5,051 nt of DNA from contig MFGS01000112.1 in the NCBI GenBank assembly GCA_001778355.1, forward strand, positions 12,086-17,136, given 5' to 3'. Shown piece by piece: positions 4,755-5,051 of the stretch (positions are counted from its first letter, which is position 1; the number at the start of each line of letters is the position of its first letter). The notes beneath the pieces were generated by a model, which made no database searches, was not told the origin of the DNA, and saw only the letters and a program-made list of their open reading frames with translations. This DNA is from Candidatus Firestonebacteria bacterium RIFOXYA2_FULL_40_8. Lineage in GTDB: Bacteria > Oederibacteriota > D2-FULL-39-29. Both the position numbers and the translations under genes were made by a program.

Positions 4755-4780
4755 CTACGCTCTTAGGCTTCGGCGGGTAG
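4755..4780. repeat. Imperfect hairpin in the convergent spacer
   Basis: CTAC (4755-4758) pairs with GTAG (4777-4780) and the adjacent GC with GC across a two-base bulge; the loop contains GGCTTCG. It begins about 30 nt after the EamA-like stop. There is no T run after it, so a role as terminator is weak. The remaining spacer, 4726-4754 and 4781-4854, shows no gene; TCACGTTACTCACGTA at 4790-4805 is a short internal duplication. Confidence 0.35.
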
Positions 4781-4854
4781 TCAGGTTGCTCACGTTACTC
4801 ACGTAAAAGAAAATTTCAACCACCACCATTAATTAATTCTTATATTTCTGGAAC

Positions 4855-4881
4855 TTTAAGCTTCCAATCTGGAAGCTTAAA
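4855..4881. terminator. Strong 12-bp hairpin between convergent genes
   Basis: TTTAAGCTTCCA at 4855-4866 and TGGAAGCTTAAA at 4870-4881 form a perfect 12-bp stem with a 3-nt loop. It lies 8 bp beyond the stop of the minus-strand gene and 129 bp beyond the EamA-like stop, a suitable place for a shared terminator or an mRNA 3'-end stabiliser. Neither strand has a proper U tract after the stem, so classical intrinsic termination is uncertain. Confidence 0.5.
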
Positions 4882-4889
4882 CAAATAAA

Positions 4890-5051
4890 TTAAAGTGAAT
4901 TTTTAATTAGTTTTAATATTGGTTTTCGAAATCTTTCTAAAGATTCGACAGTTTCAACAGGCTTTTCACCTTGCATAAAACTATCCTGTAATACCATGCA
5001 AAATATGTTTTTATAACCAAAATAGATTCTAGGAGTATCTTTATGTTTGAT
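4890..5051 (-). CDS. C-terminal 53 residues of an unrecognised protein (rest outside window)
   Basis: On the minus strand an uninterrupted frame enters from the right edge and ends at TAA 4890-4892. The residues read from IKHKDTPRIYFGYKN through FCMVLQDSFMQG to RFRKPILKLIKNSL. It looks like real coding sequence: codon use is sensible, the composition is mixed and soluble with a basic helical end, and a strong hairpin follows the stop. I do not recognise the family. No membrane helix or known motif is visible in the fragment. Its AT content is clearly higher than in obg, feoB or the EamA-like gene, which may mean a different origin. It converges on the EamA-like gene. Confidence 0.65.
   Translation of the reverse strand: MKHKDTPRIYFGYKNIFCMVLQDSFMQGEKPVETVESLERFRKPILKLIKNSL

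Overview
The window is bacterial chromosomal DNA of moderate to low GC. It carries six recognisable genes, two of them cut by the window edges, separated by intergenic DNA unusually rich in short repeats. The gene content (Obg, FeoB, a DtxR-type regulator fused to FeoA, a small EamA/SMR-type membrane protein) fits a free-living bacterium, probably from an uncultured anaerobic lineage. The repeat-filled spacers resemble those of Omnitrophota-like genomes, but that placement is only a weak guess because no 16S or ribosomal gene is present.

Layout: 1-576 (minus) is the N-terminal half of the ribosome-assembly GTPase Obg. 621-700 is an 80-bp REPIN/MITE-like palindrome with perfect 16-bp ends. 737-1135 (minus) is a small two-helix 'transporter suffix' membrane protein. 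1136-1362 is AT-rich spacer with a cluster of TTCGAA-type repeats. 1363-2013 and 2024-3943 (both minus) form a metal operon: feoB is first, and a DtxR/MntR-type regulator with a C-terminal FeoA domain follows 10 bp later. 3944-4371 is a 428-bp divergent spacer holding the feoB promoter, a possible operator, a six-unit tandem array inside imperfect inverted repeats, and the promoter of the next gene. 4372-4725 (plus) is a four-helix EamA/ArnE-like small membrane protein. 4726-4889 is a convergent spacer with a strong hairpin. 4890-5051 (minus) is the C-terminus of an unrecognised protein.

The feoB-regulator pair is the functional centre. The uptake protein has no separate feoA beside it; the only FeoA-like domain is the C-terminus of the regulator. 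The regulator keeps a DtxR-like metal-ligand set, so it probably senses Fe(II) or Mn(II) and represses the operon.

The most striking general signal is in the starts. All three genes preceded by their own spacer and lacking a Shine-Dalgarno sequence (obg, feoB, the EamA-like gene) have a -10-like TANNNT hexamer ending exactly 6 nt before ATG, the layout of leaderless transcripts. The other two visible starts (the regulator and the suffix protein) instead have clear Shine-Dalgarno sequences. No complete mobile element, tRNA, rRNA or CRISPR array is present.
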